A program made the translations under genes and the position numbers. This document shows positions 1-7,563 of a stretch of 23,040 bases of DNA, piece by piece. The stretch is from contig JAAYFB010000056.1 of assembly GCA_012728465.1 (NCBI GenBank), positions 1 to 23,040 on the forward strand, in the 5' to 3' direction. The notes below the pieces were generated by a model, which was not told where the DNA came from, did not search any database, and worked only from the letters and a program-made list of their open reading frames with translations. How positions within the stretch are numbered: the first letter of the stretch is position 1; every line of letters starts with the position of its first letter. This DNA comes from Proteiniphilum sp. GTDB lineage: Bacteria; Bacteroidota; Bacteroidia; Bacteroidales; Dysgonomonadaceae.

Positions 1-2
1 GA

Positions 3-170
3 GCAATTCCATTTGGTTTATTGTCATTGTGGTTTGCTATTGGGGTAATTCCATTTGGAATCCTATCATTGTGGTTTGCGATTGGAGTAATTCCGGTTGG
101 AATTGACTCATTGTGGTTTGCGATTGGTGTGTTTGTGCTTAATTTTCTAAATGCTCCACAAGTTAAGTGA
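3..170 (+). CDS. possible 3' end of a hydrophobic repeat protein (partial, uncertain)
   Basis: A plus-strand frame enters from the left edge and ends at TGA 168-170. It encodes about 55 residues: hydrophobic 14-residue repeats of the form IPFGxLSLWFAIGV, then a tail ending in LNAPQVK. This could be the end of a membrane protein made of short hydrophobic repeats. Against this, an overlapping minus-strand frame is also open from an ATG at 257-259 through the repeats to the left edge and would encode hydrophilic units such as TPIANHND(R)IPNGI. The array could also be a non-coding intergenic repeat. The convergent arrangement with the epimerase gene and the strong hairpin between them mildly favours the plus reading. 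I do not recognise the family. Confidence 0.3.
   Translation, partial: AIPFGLLSLWFAIGVIPFGILSLWFAIGVIPVGIDSLWFAIGVFVLNFLNAPQVK
5..136. repeat. 42-bp tandem repeat, three copies (the last slightly divergent)
   Basis: Three head-to-tail units of 42 bp begin near 5, 47 and 89. All share a core ATTGTGGTTTGC followed by (T/G)ATTGG. The unit length is a multiple of three, so the array is a 14-residue repeat if translated. One plus-strand frame and one minus-strand frame are both open across it. Most differences between copies fall at positions that are the wobble base in both of those frames, so they do not reveal the coding strand. The array may continue beyond the left edge of the window. The repeat is seen directly; its role is unknown. 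Confidence 0.85.
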
Positions 171-246
171 GAGTTCTCTATTAGATTGTAAAGTATAGCA
201 AAATGTGCAGCTATTATTTTACTGCATAACAAGGTGGTAATATATA

Positions 247-282
247 TTTTCGTATCCATATAAAATAATATAGATACGAAAA
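247..282. other. AT-rich imperfect dyad (hairpin or operator-like)
   Basis: TTTTCGTATC (247-256) pairs perfectly with GATACGAAAA (273-282). After one mismatch, ATAT (258-261) pairs with ATAT (268-271) around a 6-nt loop. It could be a weak second terminator arm beyond the epimerase terminator, or a protein-binding dyad. Nothing downstream of it looks like a promoter. The structure is seen directly and its function is unknown. Confidence 0.5.
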
Positions 283-290
283 CACTTAAT

Positions 291-330
291 ATTCGGAGGG
301 GTGAATACATGAGGCTTCACCCCTCCGAAT
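291..330 (-). terminator. strong hairpin terminator after the epimerase gene
   Basis: A perfect 15-bp stem, ATTCGGAGGGGTGAA (291-305) with TTCACCCCTCCGAAT (316-330), closes a 10-nt loop. It lies 12 bp beyond the epimerase stop codon. Read on the minus strand it is followed by ATTAAGTGTTTT, a poor U-tract, so termination may not be purely intrinsic. If the plus-strand reading of the left-edge repeats is real, this hairpin would serve both convergent genes. Confidence 0.75.
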
Positions 331-342
331 GAAAATGTATAT

Positions 343-1314
343 CTACAAATTATCTACATACCATTTCACAGCCTCCTCAAGTCCGGCTCTGATGGCATGA
401 GTTGGCTCATATCCCAAGTTTTTCTTAGCTTTATCAATACTTGCCAGCGAATGAGGAATATCTCCTGCACGATTTGGTCCATGAATAATCTCAATATCTG
501 CAATTTGAGAATCGTGTTGACTTAGAATATCCTTTAGATGAGAAATTAACTGATTAAGCGTAGTTCTATCTCCTACAGCAGTGTTGTAAACTGTGTTCAC
601 TGCATTTGGATTAGTGGTAAGCATTGCCAGTTCATTCATTTGAATTACATTATCAATATATGTAAAGTCGCGACTATAATCGCCAGTACCATTAATGGTT
701 GGACTCTGATGATTAATTAGTTGCTTTACAAATAGAGGAATTACTGCTGCATAAGCTCCGTTAGGATCTTGACGACGACCAAACACATTGAAGTATCTAA
801 GACCAATTGTTTCAATACCATATGTCTTGCTAAACACGTCTGCATACAACTCATTTACATATTTTGTAATGGCATATGGCGAAAGTGGCCTACCAATTAC
901 ATCTTCCACTTTTGGCAATGATTCACTATCGCCATATGTGCTAGAGCTTGCAGCATACACAAAGCGTTTTACACCTGCATCTCTAGCTGCAACCAGCATG
1001 TTTAAAAATCCTGACACATTTACATCATTACTTGTAATTGGGTCTTTTATCGAACGTGGCACCGAACCCAAAGCTGCCTGATGAAGAACATAATCAATGC
1101 CCTCTACAGCCTGTTTGCAAGTTTCTAAACTGCGTATATCTCCCTCTATTAGTCTGTAATTGCTGTTTTGCATAAATGGCTCAATGTTGTGTTTGTGCCC
1201 TGTTGCAAAGTTGTCGAGACAAGTTACCTTATATCCTTTTTTGAGGAAATGTTCAGTAAGGTTAGAGCCAATAAAGCCTGCTCCGCCTGTAATAAGTATG
1301 TGCCTATTATTCAT
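343..1314 (-). CDS. UDP-sugar (probably UDP-GlcNAc/GalNAc) 4-epimerase, WbpP/TviC-like
   Basis: Extended short-chain dehydrogenase of 323 residues that interconverts C4 epimers of a UDP-hexose using tightly bound NAD, supplying sugars for surface polysaccharide. Visible motifs: Rossmann TGGAGFIG (residues 9-16), a Ser patch SSS (123-125) and the catalytic pair Tyr147-x3-Lys151 (YAITK). ALGSVPRSI (about 81-89) and RRQDPNGAYAAVIP (from about 180) are typical of the WbpP/TviC branch that works on UDP-N-acetylhexosamines, which is why that substrate is preferred; it is a family inference. The frame extends to an ATG at 1347, but the second Met at 1314 lies just before the glycine motif, as in the family, and is chosen. 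It stands alone after zwf, with terminators on both sides, so it is probably monocistronic. Confidence 0.88.
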   Translation of the reverse strand: MNNRHILITGGAGFIGSNLTEHFLKKGYKVTCLDNFATGHKHNIEPFMQNSNYRLIEGDIRSLETCKQAVEGIDYVLHQAALGSVPRSIKDPITSNDVNVSGFLNMLVAARDAGVKRFVYAASSSTYGDSESLPKVEDVIGRPLSPYAITKYVNELYADVFSKTYGIETIGLRYFNVFGRRQDPNGAYAAVIPLFVKQLINHQSPTINGTGDYSRDFTYIDNVIQMNELAMLTTNPNAVNTVYNTAVGDRTTLNQLISHLKDILSQHDSQIADIEIIHGPNRAGDIPHSLASIDKAKKNLGYEPTHAIRAGLEEAVKWYVDNL

Positions 1315-1403
1315 TATATCTTTTGTTATGAAAATGTAGTTAAGCATTCTGTATTTGTCAGAAAGAAACTATTCTTTTCTTATTAAATTAGTAATAATCG
1401 AGA

Positions 1404-1411
1404 CAAAGGTA
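1404..1411 (-). promoter_or_regulatory. -7 box for the epimerase gene
   Basis: On the minus strand this is TACCTTTG, an exact match to the Bacteroidota -7 consensus TAnnTTTG. It lies about 90 bp upstream of the chosen start at 1314. No good -33 TTTG is found at the usual spacing, so the call rests on the -7 box and its position between the zwf terminator and the epimerase start. Confidence 0.45.
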
Positions 1412-1476
1412 GTGTTTTTACATTACTTTCAGATTATATATGCAAAGGCAATTATTGTATCTATTTTCAAAAGTTC

Positions 1477-1515
1477 AAAAAAAATAAGGGACAAGCATTA
1501 ATGCCTATCCCTTAT
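1477..1515 (-). terminator. intrinsic terminator after zwf
   Basis: ATAAGGGA (1484-1491) pairs with TCCCTTAT (1508-1515), and the inner segment contains the self-complementary GCATTAATGC. On the minus strand the hairpin is followed at once by eight T residues (complement of 1477-1484). It begins 22 bp after the zwf stop codon and separates zwf from the epimerase gene. Confidence 0.85.
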
Positions 1516-1537
1516 ATGTATATATTTTTATGGTCAC

Positions 1538-3067
1538 TTATAGCTCGCAATACAAGCCATCATCTGACAAGTTTTTGCATGGATATCGCCATGTTTTATT
1601 TGCACTTTCTATTAGTTCATCAGCATTGTCGGGTCCCCACGAGCCTGCAGGATAACCATAGAGCGGTGCATCGGGGTCATTCTCCCAATAATCAAGAATC
1701 GGTTGCATAAACTCCCATGTAAGCTCCGCACCCTCTCCCGACATATATAGGGTGTTGTCTCCAATCATACAATCAAGAATTAGTCGCTCATAAGCCTCAG
1801 GTATGTAATGATCTTTTAAATCAGAATAATGAAAGTCCACATTAACCGACTTTACTTCGTAACCATTGCCAGGCACTTTCAATCCTGTTTTCAGAAGTAT
1901 TCCCTCATCGGGCTGTATTCTCAGAATTAGCTGATTGCCTTGCTCCACCGCCCCATCTATGGACTTGAATAATTGTGCTGGCGAAGGCTTAAAGTGAATA
2001 ACTATTTCGGAAACTCTAGTGGGCAATCTCTTTCCCGAACGGATATAGAATGGCACACCACTCCATCTCCAGTTATCGATAAAAAACTTCATTGCAAAAT
2101 ATGTTTCCGTACGCGAGTCTTTTGCTACACCATCCTCATCACGATAACCCTTTACTAGTTCCCCTTTTACATGCGATTCTGTGTATTGACCTCTAATTAC
2201 ATTACTCCTCAAATCATCTTTACTAAGAGGTCTCAACGATCTAAACACTTTCAGTTTTTCGTGTCTTATCTCTTCAGCATTTGCTTTAGCAGGAGGCTCC
2301 ATTGCCACAAGTGATGCTACTTGCAAAAGATGATTTTGTATCATATCGCGCATCACTCCTGCATTTTCATAATACCCACCTCTACCTTCCACACCGATAC
2401 TTTCTACGGCTGATATTTCTACGTGTTGTATGTAGTTTCTGTTCCAAAGTGGTTCAAAAATTCCATTCGAAAATCTTGTTACCATTAAGTTTTGAACAGT
2501 TTCTTTACCCAAATAGTGATCTATTCGATAGATTTGATCTTCCTCGAAGAAATCAAGCAATTGCTTGTTAAGTTCTTGAGCCGATTTCAGACTATTGCCA
2601 AAAGGTTTCTCAATAATAATACGTCTGAAACCCTTATGTTGTAAAGTTAATCCTTGCCCATATAAGTACTTAGGGATAATCGAATACAACTCAGGGGGAG
2701 TAGAAAGATAAAATATGTAATTATTGTTTAGATTAAACTTAGTATTAAGCTCCTTTAGTCTCGCTTTCACTAATGAATAGTCGTCACTCTTTTTTGTGTC
2801 TATACTTACATAAAATAGTTTAGAGATGAAATCGTCTATTTGCTTAGAATCAATACCTTTAAGGTTTGAAAACTCAACAATACCTTGCTTCATCTTAATG
2901 CGAAAATCCTTATCAGAAAAGTTTGTGCGTCCCACCCCCAAAATGGCATAGCCTTCGGGCAATGAGTCGTTTATGTATAAGTCAAAAACCGATGGAATTA
3001 GTTTTCGATATGTAAGGTCGCCCGAGGCACCAAATATAACCAGTGCCTGATTATCTACTTTTTTCAT
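1538..3067 (-). CDS. zwf: glucose-6-phosphate 1-dehydrogenase
   Basis: Oxidises glucose 6-phosphate to 6-phosphogluconolactone in the cytoplasm with reduction of NAD(P), the first step of the oxidative pentose phosphate pathway. The 509 residues match the family length. Seen: nucleotide-binding GASGDLT (13-19), EKPFG (153-157), the substrate motif RIDHYLGKE (181-189) with its conserved Asp-His, and the downstream segment RDMIQNHLLQ holding the second catalytic His of the family. The frame extends to 3127, but Met at 3067 (MKKVDNQALVIFGASG) puts the Rossmann motif at the normal distance from the N-terminus and is preferred. Unlike many Bacteroidales loci, neither 6-phosphogluconolactonase nor gnd is next to it. 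A terminator follows. No convincing -7 box was found upstream, so it may be read from beyond the 172-bp gap or from a divergent promoter. Confidence 0.95.
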   Translation of the reverse strand: MKKVDNQALVIFGASGDLTYRKLIPSVFDLYINDSLPEGYAILGVGRTNFSDKDFRIKMKQGIVEFSNLKGIDSKQIDDFISKLFYVSIDTKKSDDYSLVKARLKELNTKFNLNNNYIFYLSTPPELYSIIPKYLYGQGLTLQHKGFRRIIIEKPFGNSLKSAQELNKQLLDFFEEDQIYRIDHYLGKETVQNLMVTRFSNGIFEPLWNRNYIQHVEISAVESIGVEGRGGYYENAGVMRDMIQNHLLQVASLVAMEPPAKANAEEIRHEKLKVFRSLRPLSKDDLRSNVIRGQYTESHVKGELVKGYRDEDGVAKDSRTETYFAMKFFIDNWRWSGVPFYIRSGKRLPTRVSEIVIHFKPSPAQLFKSIDGAVEQGNQLILRIQPDEGILLKTGLKVPGNGYEVKSVNVDFHYSDLKDHYIPEAYERLILDCMIGDNTLYMSGEGAELTWEFMQPILDYWENDPDAPLYGYPAGSWGPDNADELIESANKTWRYPCKNLSDDGLYCEL

Positions 3068-3239
3068 TGTCTTGAATATGTTGTTTGTTTGGGAGTGTAA
3101 CAAACGAAAGTCAAAAATGTTGACCAATCATTTGTAACCTTTATGAACAGCGGATCTTGTATATTAAAATCATTTAGAAAACAATTAAGCAAAGCATCCC
3201 ATTTTCATCGTTTAGTTTTATGTTCACTCCGAGTTGTTT

Positions 3240-3920
3240 TTAAAACATTTGCTGCAATAGTCGCCTATCATTTATTACTATCCTTCTCCTATCTACGTCA
3301 ATAATTCCCTCGTCGGCCATCTGCATCATCACATTTACTAATGCAGGCCTAGATACTCCAAAAAGACGAGACAAATCCTCTTTCGATACCTTTAAATCAA
3401 ATTGCTGCTCACCTCTTGACTCTCTAAGCACATAATAAGCCACCTTGGCTTTAATAGACCTCAACGATGACAATCTTAATCTCTCAGATAAAAAAGATAC
3501 TTTATTTGATATATAAGCAAGATATGCTTTCATAAACTCTTCATACTTGCTCATCAGTTGGTAAATATTGTCTTTGGGTATAATTACTGCTACACTATCT
3601 TTTATTGCAGAAGCAGTTACGGGTGCAAAATTGTTAGATGCAAACACTATACCTGCCGCTAGAGGATTTGGAGCTTTAATGTTTTCAACAGTCACGTAAT
3701 CACCCTTCTCGTCAGACATTTCTGTTACTATCTCTCCGCTTATCACAATATACAACACCTCCAAAAGTGCTCCTTGCGAGATAAGCATTTCTCCTTTCGC
3801 ATATCTTCTTACAGTATATCTAAGGTCTTTCAAAAAGCTTTCTCGCTCCTCATCAGGGATTGATGTACATAATGGGCATTGAAATATTTTATGCGGGTCA
3901 TTTGAACTTAATTGGTACAT
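3240..3920 (-). CDS. Crp/Fnr-family transcriptional regulator, candidate regulator of the nrf operon
   Basis: Regulator of 226 residues. An N-terminal cyclic-nucleotide-binding-like beta-barrel (about 30-120, including GEMLISQGALLEVLYIVISG) is followed by a long dimerisation helix (about 125-150) and a C-terminal winged helix-turn-helix (SKEDLSRLFGVSRPALVNVM). The only cysteines are the pair in FQCPLC near residues 15 and 18, so it cannot bind an FNR-type four-cysteine iron-sulfur cluster alone. Bacteroidota HcpR-type proteins of this superfamily respond to nitrosative stress through heme; this protein may be of that kind, which is inference from size and context. It is divergent from nrfH across 195 bp containing a perfect palindrome, which suggests that it controls nrfHA and possibly itself. 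The Met at 3920 is the natural start. Confidence 0.85.
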   Translation of the reverse strand: MYQLSSNDPHKIFQCPLCTSIPDEERESFLKDLRYTVRRYAKGEMLISQGALLEVLYIVISGEIVTEMSDEKGDYVTVENIKAPNPLAAGIVFASNNFAPVTASAIKDSVAVIIPKDNIYQLMSKYEEFMKAYLAYISNKVSFLSERLRLSSLRSIKAKVAYYVLRESRGEQQFDLKVSKEDLSRLFGVSRPALVNVMMQMADEGIIDVDRRRIVINDRRLLQQMF

Positions 3921-4028
3921 ATTATATAAACTTTACTAGGTTACTACTTATCTTTAAGCATATTAAGCTGTGATACTGCTCTAAAGATACTGTTTAAATA
4001 CAGCACTAAAGTACACATTTTTTCTCGT

Positions 4029-4046
4029 TCGTAATAATTATTACGA
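4029..4046. promoter_or_regulatory. perfect 18-bp palindrome, candidate Crp/Fnr operator for nrfH
   Basis: TCGTAATAATTATTACGA is an uninterrupted palindrome. Viewed as CGTAA-N6-TTACG it has the 5-6-5 spacing of Crp/Fnr-family sites. It lies between the divergent Crp/Fnr gene and nrfH. A CATTTTTG at 4067-4074 is one mismatch from the -7 consensus TAnnTTTG. If transcription starts about 6 bp after that box, the palindrome centre sits near -42, the usual place for class II activation. The assignment to this regulator is inference. Confidence 0.6.
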
Positions 4047-4115
4047 TTCATTTCAATTTTATTCACCATTTTTGTATTAAGAAGATGAATAAACAATCTC
4101 AAAAACTATAAAATA

Positions 4116-4724
4116 ATGAGTAAACTAAAAAGGATTTGGGAAGAGGTCAAACCTCGAGGAGGGTGGCGATATCCAGCCATCATCATTATAGGTGCTTTTG
4201 TAGGCCTGTTCATTTATACGTTTTTTCACTCTCGTGCTTATAGTTACTTATCCGACAATCCACGCACATGTGTGAATTGTCACCTTATGAGTCCTTACTA
4301 TGCTACATGGTCTCATAGTTCGCATGGACGCAACACAACTTGCTCCGACTGCCATGTTCCGCAGGACAACATTTTTAGTAAGTACTACTTCAAAGCCAAA
4401 GATGGTCTTCGCCACTCAACGGTGTTTACCATGAGAGCTGAACAGACAGCCTTGCAAGCAATACCCGCAAGCTCGCAAGTAATAATGAACAACTGTATAA
4501 GATGTCACGAACAGCTTAATCAGGAGTTTGTGAATACTGGACGCATGGATTTTAAGGAGATGAAAAAGAACAATGGTCATGCATGCTGGGATTGCCATCG
4601 AGATGTGCCCCATACACGTAGCAGATCAGAAGTATCTACTCCAAACGCATTAGTGCCAATGCCCGACACCACGGTGCCCGACTGGCTTAATGATGCAATG
4701 TCACAAAAACATTTAAACAATTAA
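4116..4724 (+). CDS. nrfH: cytochrome c nitrite reductase small subunit NrfH (tetraheme quinol dehydrogenase)
   Basis: NapC/NirT-family tetraheme cytochrome of 202 residues that anchors NrfA to the periplasmic face of the inner membrane and passes electrons to it from menaquinol. An uncleaved signal-anchor helix (about 19-37) is followed by four CxxCH motifs at residues 52-56, 76-80, 127-131 and 157-161. The first is CVNCHLM, the CxxCHxM form whose Met is an axial heme ligand in structurally known NrfH. It is the first gene of the nrf operon, 26 bp before nrfA. No Shine-Dalgarno sequence is seen, as usual in this phylum. Divergence from the Crp/Fnr gene and the palindrome at 4029-4046 suggest regulated expression. 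Confidence 0.95.
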   Translation: MSKLKRIWEEVKPRGGWRYPAIIIIGAFVGLFIYTFFHSRAYSYLSDNPRTCVNCHLMSPYYATWSHSSHGRNTTCSDCHVPQDNIFSKYYFKAKDGLRHSTVFTMRAEQTALQAIPASSQVIMNNCIRCHEQLNQEFVNTGRMDFKEMKKNNGHACWDCHRDVPHTRSRSEVSTPNALVPMPDTTVPDWLNDAMSQKHLNN

Positions 4725-4750
4725 TATAAATAACTATCAAATTTATCGTT

Positions 4751-6250
4751 ATGAGTACACAAATAGAGAACAAGAAAATGAAGCCTTGGGTGGCTTGGTT
4801 ATTATTCTTTGTCACGGTAGGAGTAGTATTTCTATTGGGTATGCTTGCAGCGTCTATCACACAGCGTAGAGCAGAAATTACAAGCATCATGAACAACAAG
4901 AAAATAGAGATAACAGGAATAGAGTCAAGAAACGAAATATTCGCAGAAAACTATCCTCGCGAATATGACACATGGGCTAAAACTATTGAAACTGAATTCC
5001 AAAGCGAATACAACGGCAGCAGTGTAGTTGACGTGCTCGAGCAACGTCCCGAAATGGTAGTTCTTTGGGCAGGATATGCTTTTTCAAAAGATTATGGAAC
5101 ACCAAGAGGTCACATGCACGCTATTGAAGATGTTTATCATTCACTAAGAACAGGATCACCAATGAATCCAGACGATGGCCCACAACCTGCTACATGTTGG
5201 ACTTGCAAAAGCCCTGATGTGCCACGTATGATGGACTCAATCGGTATTGCTGAGTATTACAAAGGCACTTGGGCATCATTAGGTCACGAGATTGTGAATC
5301 CTATAGGATGTGCCGATTGTCATGAGCCTGAAACAATGAACTTACAAATATCTCGTCCTGCATTAATCGAAGGATTAGCTAACAGCGGACAAGATATTAA
5401 TAAAATGTCGCAACAAGATATGCGTTCACTAGCTTGCGCTCAATGTCACGTTGAATACTACTTCACTCCAGAAGGCAAATATCTAATATTCCCATGGGAA
5501 AATGGATTGACAATGGAGGGTGGCGAGCAATATTACGACAAAATTGGTTTTGCAGACTATACTCACAAGCTAAGCCGTGCTCCAATTATCAAAGCACAGC
5601 ACCCTGATTATGAAATTTTCAAACAAGGTATCCACGCACAAAGAGGTGTATCATGTGCAGACTGTCACATGCCTTATAAATCGGAAGGCGGAGTAAAATA
5701 TTCAGACCACCAAATAAGAAGCCCATTAGCTAATATAAACAACACTTGTCAAGTATGCCATCGTGAAAGTGAAGAAACACTTCGCGAATCAGTATATGAC
5801 CGCCAACGCAGAGGTAATGAAACTCGTGATATGGTAGAAGTAGAGTTAGCTAAAGCTCATATCGAAGCTGCATTTGCATGGGAAAAAGGTGCAACAGAAG
5901 CACAAATGGAAAATATTCTTCAGCTACTTCGTCAATCGCAATGGCGTTGGGATTATGCAGTAGCATCACACGGAGCATCATTCCACGCACCAGTTGAGTT
6001 TCAAAGAATATTAGCACAAGGTCTTGATCGTGCACACAAAGCCCGTTTCGAAATTTCAAAAGTGTTGGCTCAATTAGGTCACATTGGAGAAGTACCAATG
6101 CCTGATATTTCAACAAAAGAGAAAGCACAAGCTTACATCGGTCTAGATATCGAAAAAGAAAAAGCTAACAAGAAAGAATTTCTTGACACTGTAGTTCCAA
6201 AATGGTTGGAAACCGCAAAAGCAAACAATCACCTAGTGAGCAAGAAATGA
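4751..6250 (+). CDS. nrfA: ammonia-forming cytochrome c nitrite reductase NrfA (pentaheme)
   Basis: Catalytic subunit of 499 residues for six-electron reduction of nitrite to ammonium in the periplasm. Five heme-attachment motifs are visible in the family order: the active-site CWTCK (149-153, lysine-ligated heme), then CADCH (187-191), CAQCH (229-233), CADCH (302-306) and CQVCH (333-337). By alignment from memory with characterised NrfA, the catalytic residues are Arg119, Tyr236 and His284, and the calcium-site residues Glu235, Lys281 and Gln283 (VEYYF and KAQHP) are also present. A hydrophobic segment at about 13-34 is the export signal or anchor. It lies between nrfH and the resB-like gene (26-bp and 23-bp gaps). 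The CxxCK motif normally demands a dedicated lyase in proteobacteria with System I; here System II genes follow instead. Confidence 0.97.
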   Translation: MSTQIENKKMKPWVAWLLFFVTVGVVFLLGMLAASITQRRAEITSIMNNKKIEITGIESRNEIFAENYPREYDTWAKTIETEFQSEYNGSSVVDVLEQRPEMVVLWAGYAFSKDYGTPRGHMHAIEDVYHSLRTGSPMNPDDGPQPATCWTCKSPDVPRMMDSIGIAEYYKGTWASLGHEIVNPIGCADCHEPETMNLQISRPALIEGLANSGQDINKMSQQDMRSLACAQCHVEYYFTPEGKYLIFPWENGLTMEGGEQYYDKIGFADYTHKLSRAPIIKAQHPDYEIFKQGIHAQRGVSCADCHMPYKSEGGVKYSDHQIRSPLANINNTCQVCHRESEETLRESVYDRQRRGNETRDMVEVELAKAHIEAAFAWEKGATEAQMENILQLLRQSQWRWDYAVASHGASFHAPVEFQRILAQGLDRAHKARFEISKVLAQLGHIGEVPMPDISTKEKAQAYIGLDIEKEKANKKEFLDTVVPKWLETAKANNHLVSKK

Positions 6251-6273
6251 TTTTATCATAATAAAAATATTGA

Positions 6274-7545
6274 ATGAAAAGTAATTCTCGCAAGATATGG
6301 GAAAAACCATGGGATTATGCCGAGGGATTTATAGTTGCAGCTGGGATAGCCATTGCAGGCTTTCTATTGCAATTTTCCCTCGGGACAATCATCCCTTCTG
6401 AGTTTGGTTTCCCTATCAATATATTAATTGGAGCCCTATTCATCGTAGGGCTTCTTTGTTGTCACTTCTTTTTTAAGAATACACATATCATTAAATGGTT
6501 ATCAAGCATTAGAGCCACAATACCATCACTCGTAGTGCTACTTGTGATAGTGATTATTCTAGGACTAACACCTCAGTTTTCGGCATACGAACACGATGCA
6601 CATCTACCTAACAATCTATTCAAAAAATTGGGATGGTATCAAATGGTGAATTCATGGGCCTTTATCCTTCTTAGCTTCTACATGTTGGCTATCCTTGGGT
6701 TTTCTACATTAAGGATGACCACGAAGCCTAATTCATGGCGTTCAATTGGATTCTACCTCAACCACTTAGGACTATTCATTGCATACTTTGCAGGTATCAT
6801 TGGCAGTGCTGATATGCAACGCCTTACAATGAATGTGAAAGAGGGGCAAGTGGAATGGCGTGCTTCGGATTTGCTAGGCGAAGTTCACGAACTGCCAATT
6901 GCTATTGAGCTGGATACTTTCAAAATAGAAGAATATCTACCCAAGCTAGTAGTCATAGATACTCATACAGGTAAAATTTTGCCCGAAGGACGTCCCGACT
7001 CATATATGTATGAGGGAGATGGTAAAACCACCAATCTAGCGGGCTATGATGTAGAAGTATTAGAGTATATGCCTAGTGTGGCAGTTATTCAAGACTCGAC
7101 AAGCTCAAATGTTGTTCCATTTTATATGGACGGTGCCTCGGTAGCACTGCGAGTTAGAGTAACATCTCCAACAATGACAACACCTGTAGAGGGATGGGTA
7201 AGTAATGGTAGTTACATGTTCCCATATCAAGTGTTATACATTAATGAAGATGTGAGTGTAGCAATGCCAATTCAGGAAGTAAAGAAATACACATCTCATG
7301 TGAAGGTATTTACCGAAGGTGGTAAACAAACTGAAACCACCATTGAGGTAAACAAGCCATTCACTACAGGCGATTGGATAATATATCAATATAGCTATGA
7401 TGATGCTATGGGCAAGTACTCGAAGATTAGTGTATTTGAACTCGTGAGAGATCCATGGCTCAAAGTAGTATATACGGGTATATTCATGTTATTAGCTGGC
7501 TCACTATTCCTATTTGTGGTAGGACCAAAGAAACAGAAAAAATAA
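6274..7545 (+). CDS. resB: cytochrome c biogenesis protein ResB/Ccs1-like (System II)
   Basis: Membrane protein of 423 residues, thought to act with CcsA as the System II holocytochrome c synthase that joins heme to CxxCH/CxxCK apocytochromes outside the membrane. Predicted membrane segments lie near 17-37, 47-66, 83-99, 126-143 and 158-178, with a last helix at about 399-417. Between the last two is a soluble extracytoplasmic domain of about 220 residues, the ResB topology. His164 in NHLGLF is a candidate conserved heme-handling His. It sits between nrfA and ccsA with 23-bp and 18-bp gaps, so it is surely co-transcribed and presumably matures NrfA and NrfH. In some bacteria the two proteins are fused; here they are separate genes. 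Confidence 0.85.
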   Translation: MKSNSRKIWEKPWDYAEGFIVAAGIAIAGFLLQFSLGTIIPSEFGFPINILIGALFIVGLLCCHFFFKNTHIIKWLSSIRATIPSLVVLLVIVIILGLTPQFSAYEHDAHLPNNLFKKLGWYQMVNSWAFILLSFYMLAILGFSTLRMTTKPNSWRSIGFYLNHLGLFIAYFAGIIGSADMQRLTMNVKEGQVEWRASDLLGEVHELPIAIELDTFKIEEYLPKLVVIDTHTGKILPEGRPDSYMYEGDGKTTNLAGYDVEVLEYMPSVAVIQDSTSSNVVPFYMDGASVALRVRVTSPTMTTPVEGWVSNGSYMFPYQVLYINEDVSVAMPIQEVKKYTSHVKVFTEGGKQTETTIEVNKPFTTGDWIIYQYSYDDAMGKYSKISVFELVRDPWLKVVYTGIFMLLAGSLFLFVVGPKKQKK

Positions 7546-7563
7546 AAAGAAAGATTTGAAAAT

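Noticed and set aside
5..136. CRISPR-like array
   Set aside because: The 42-bp units are contiguous without unique spacers; it is a simple tandem repeat.
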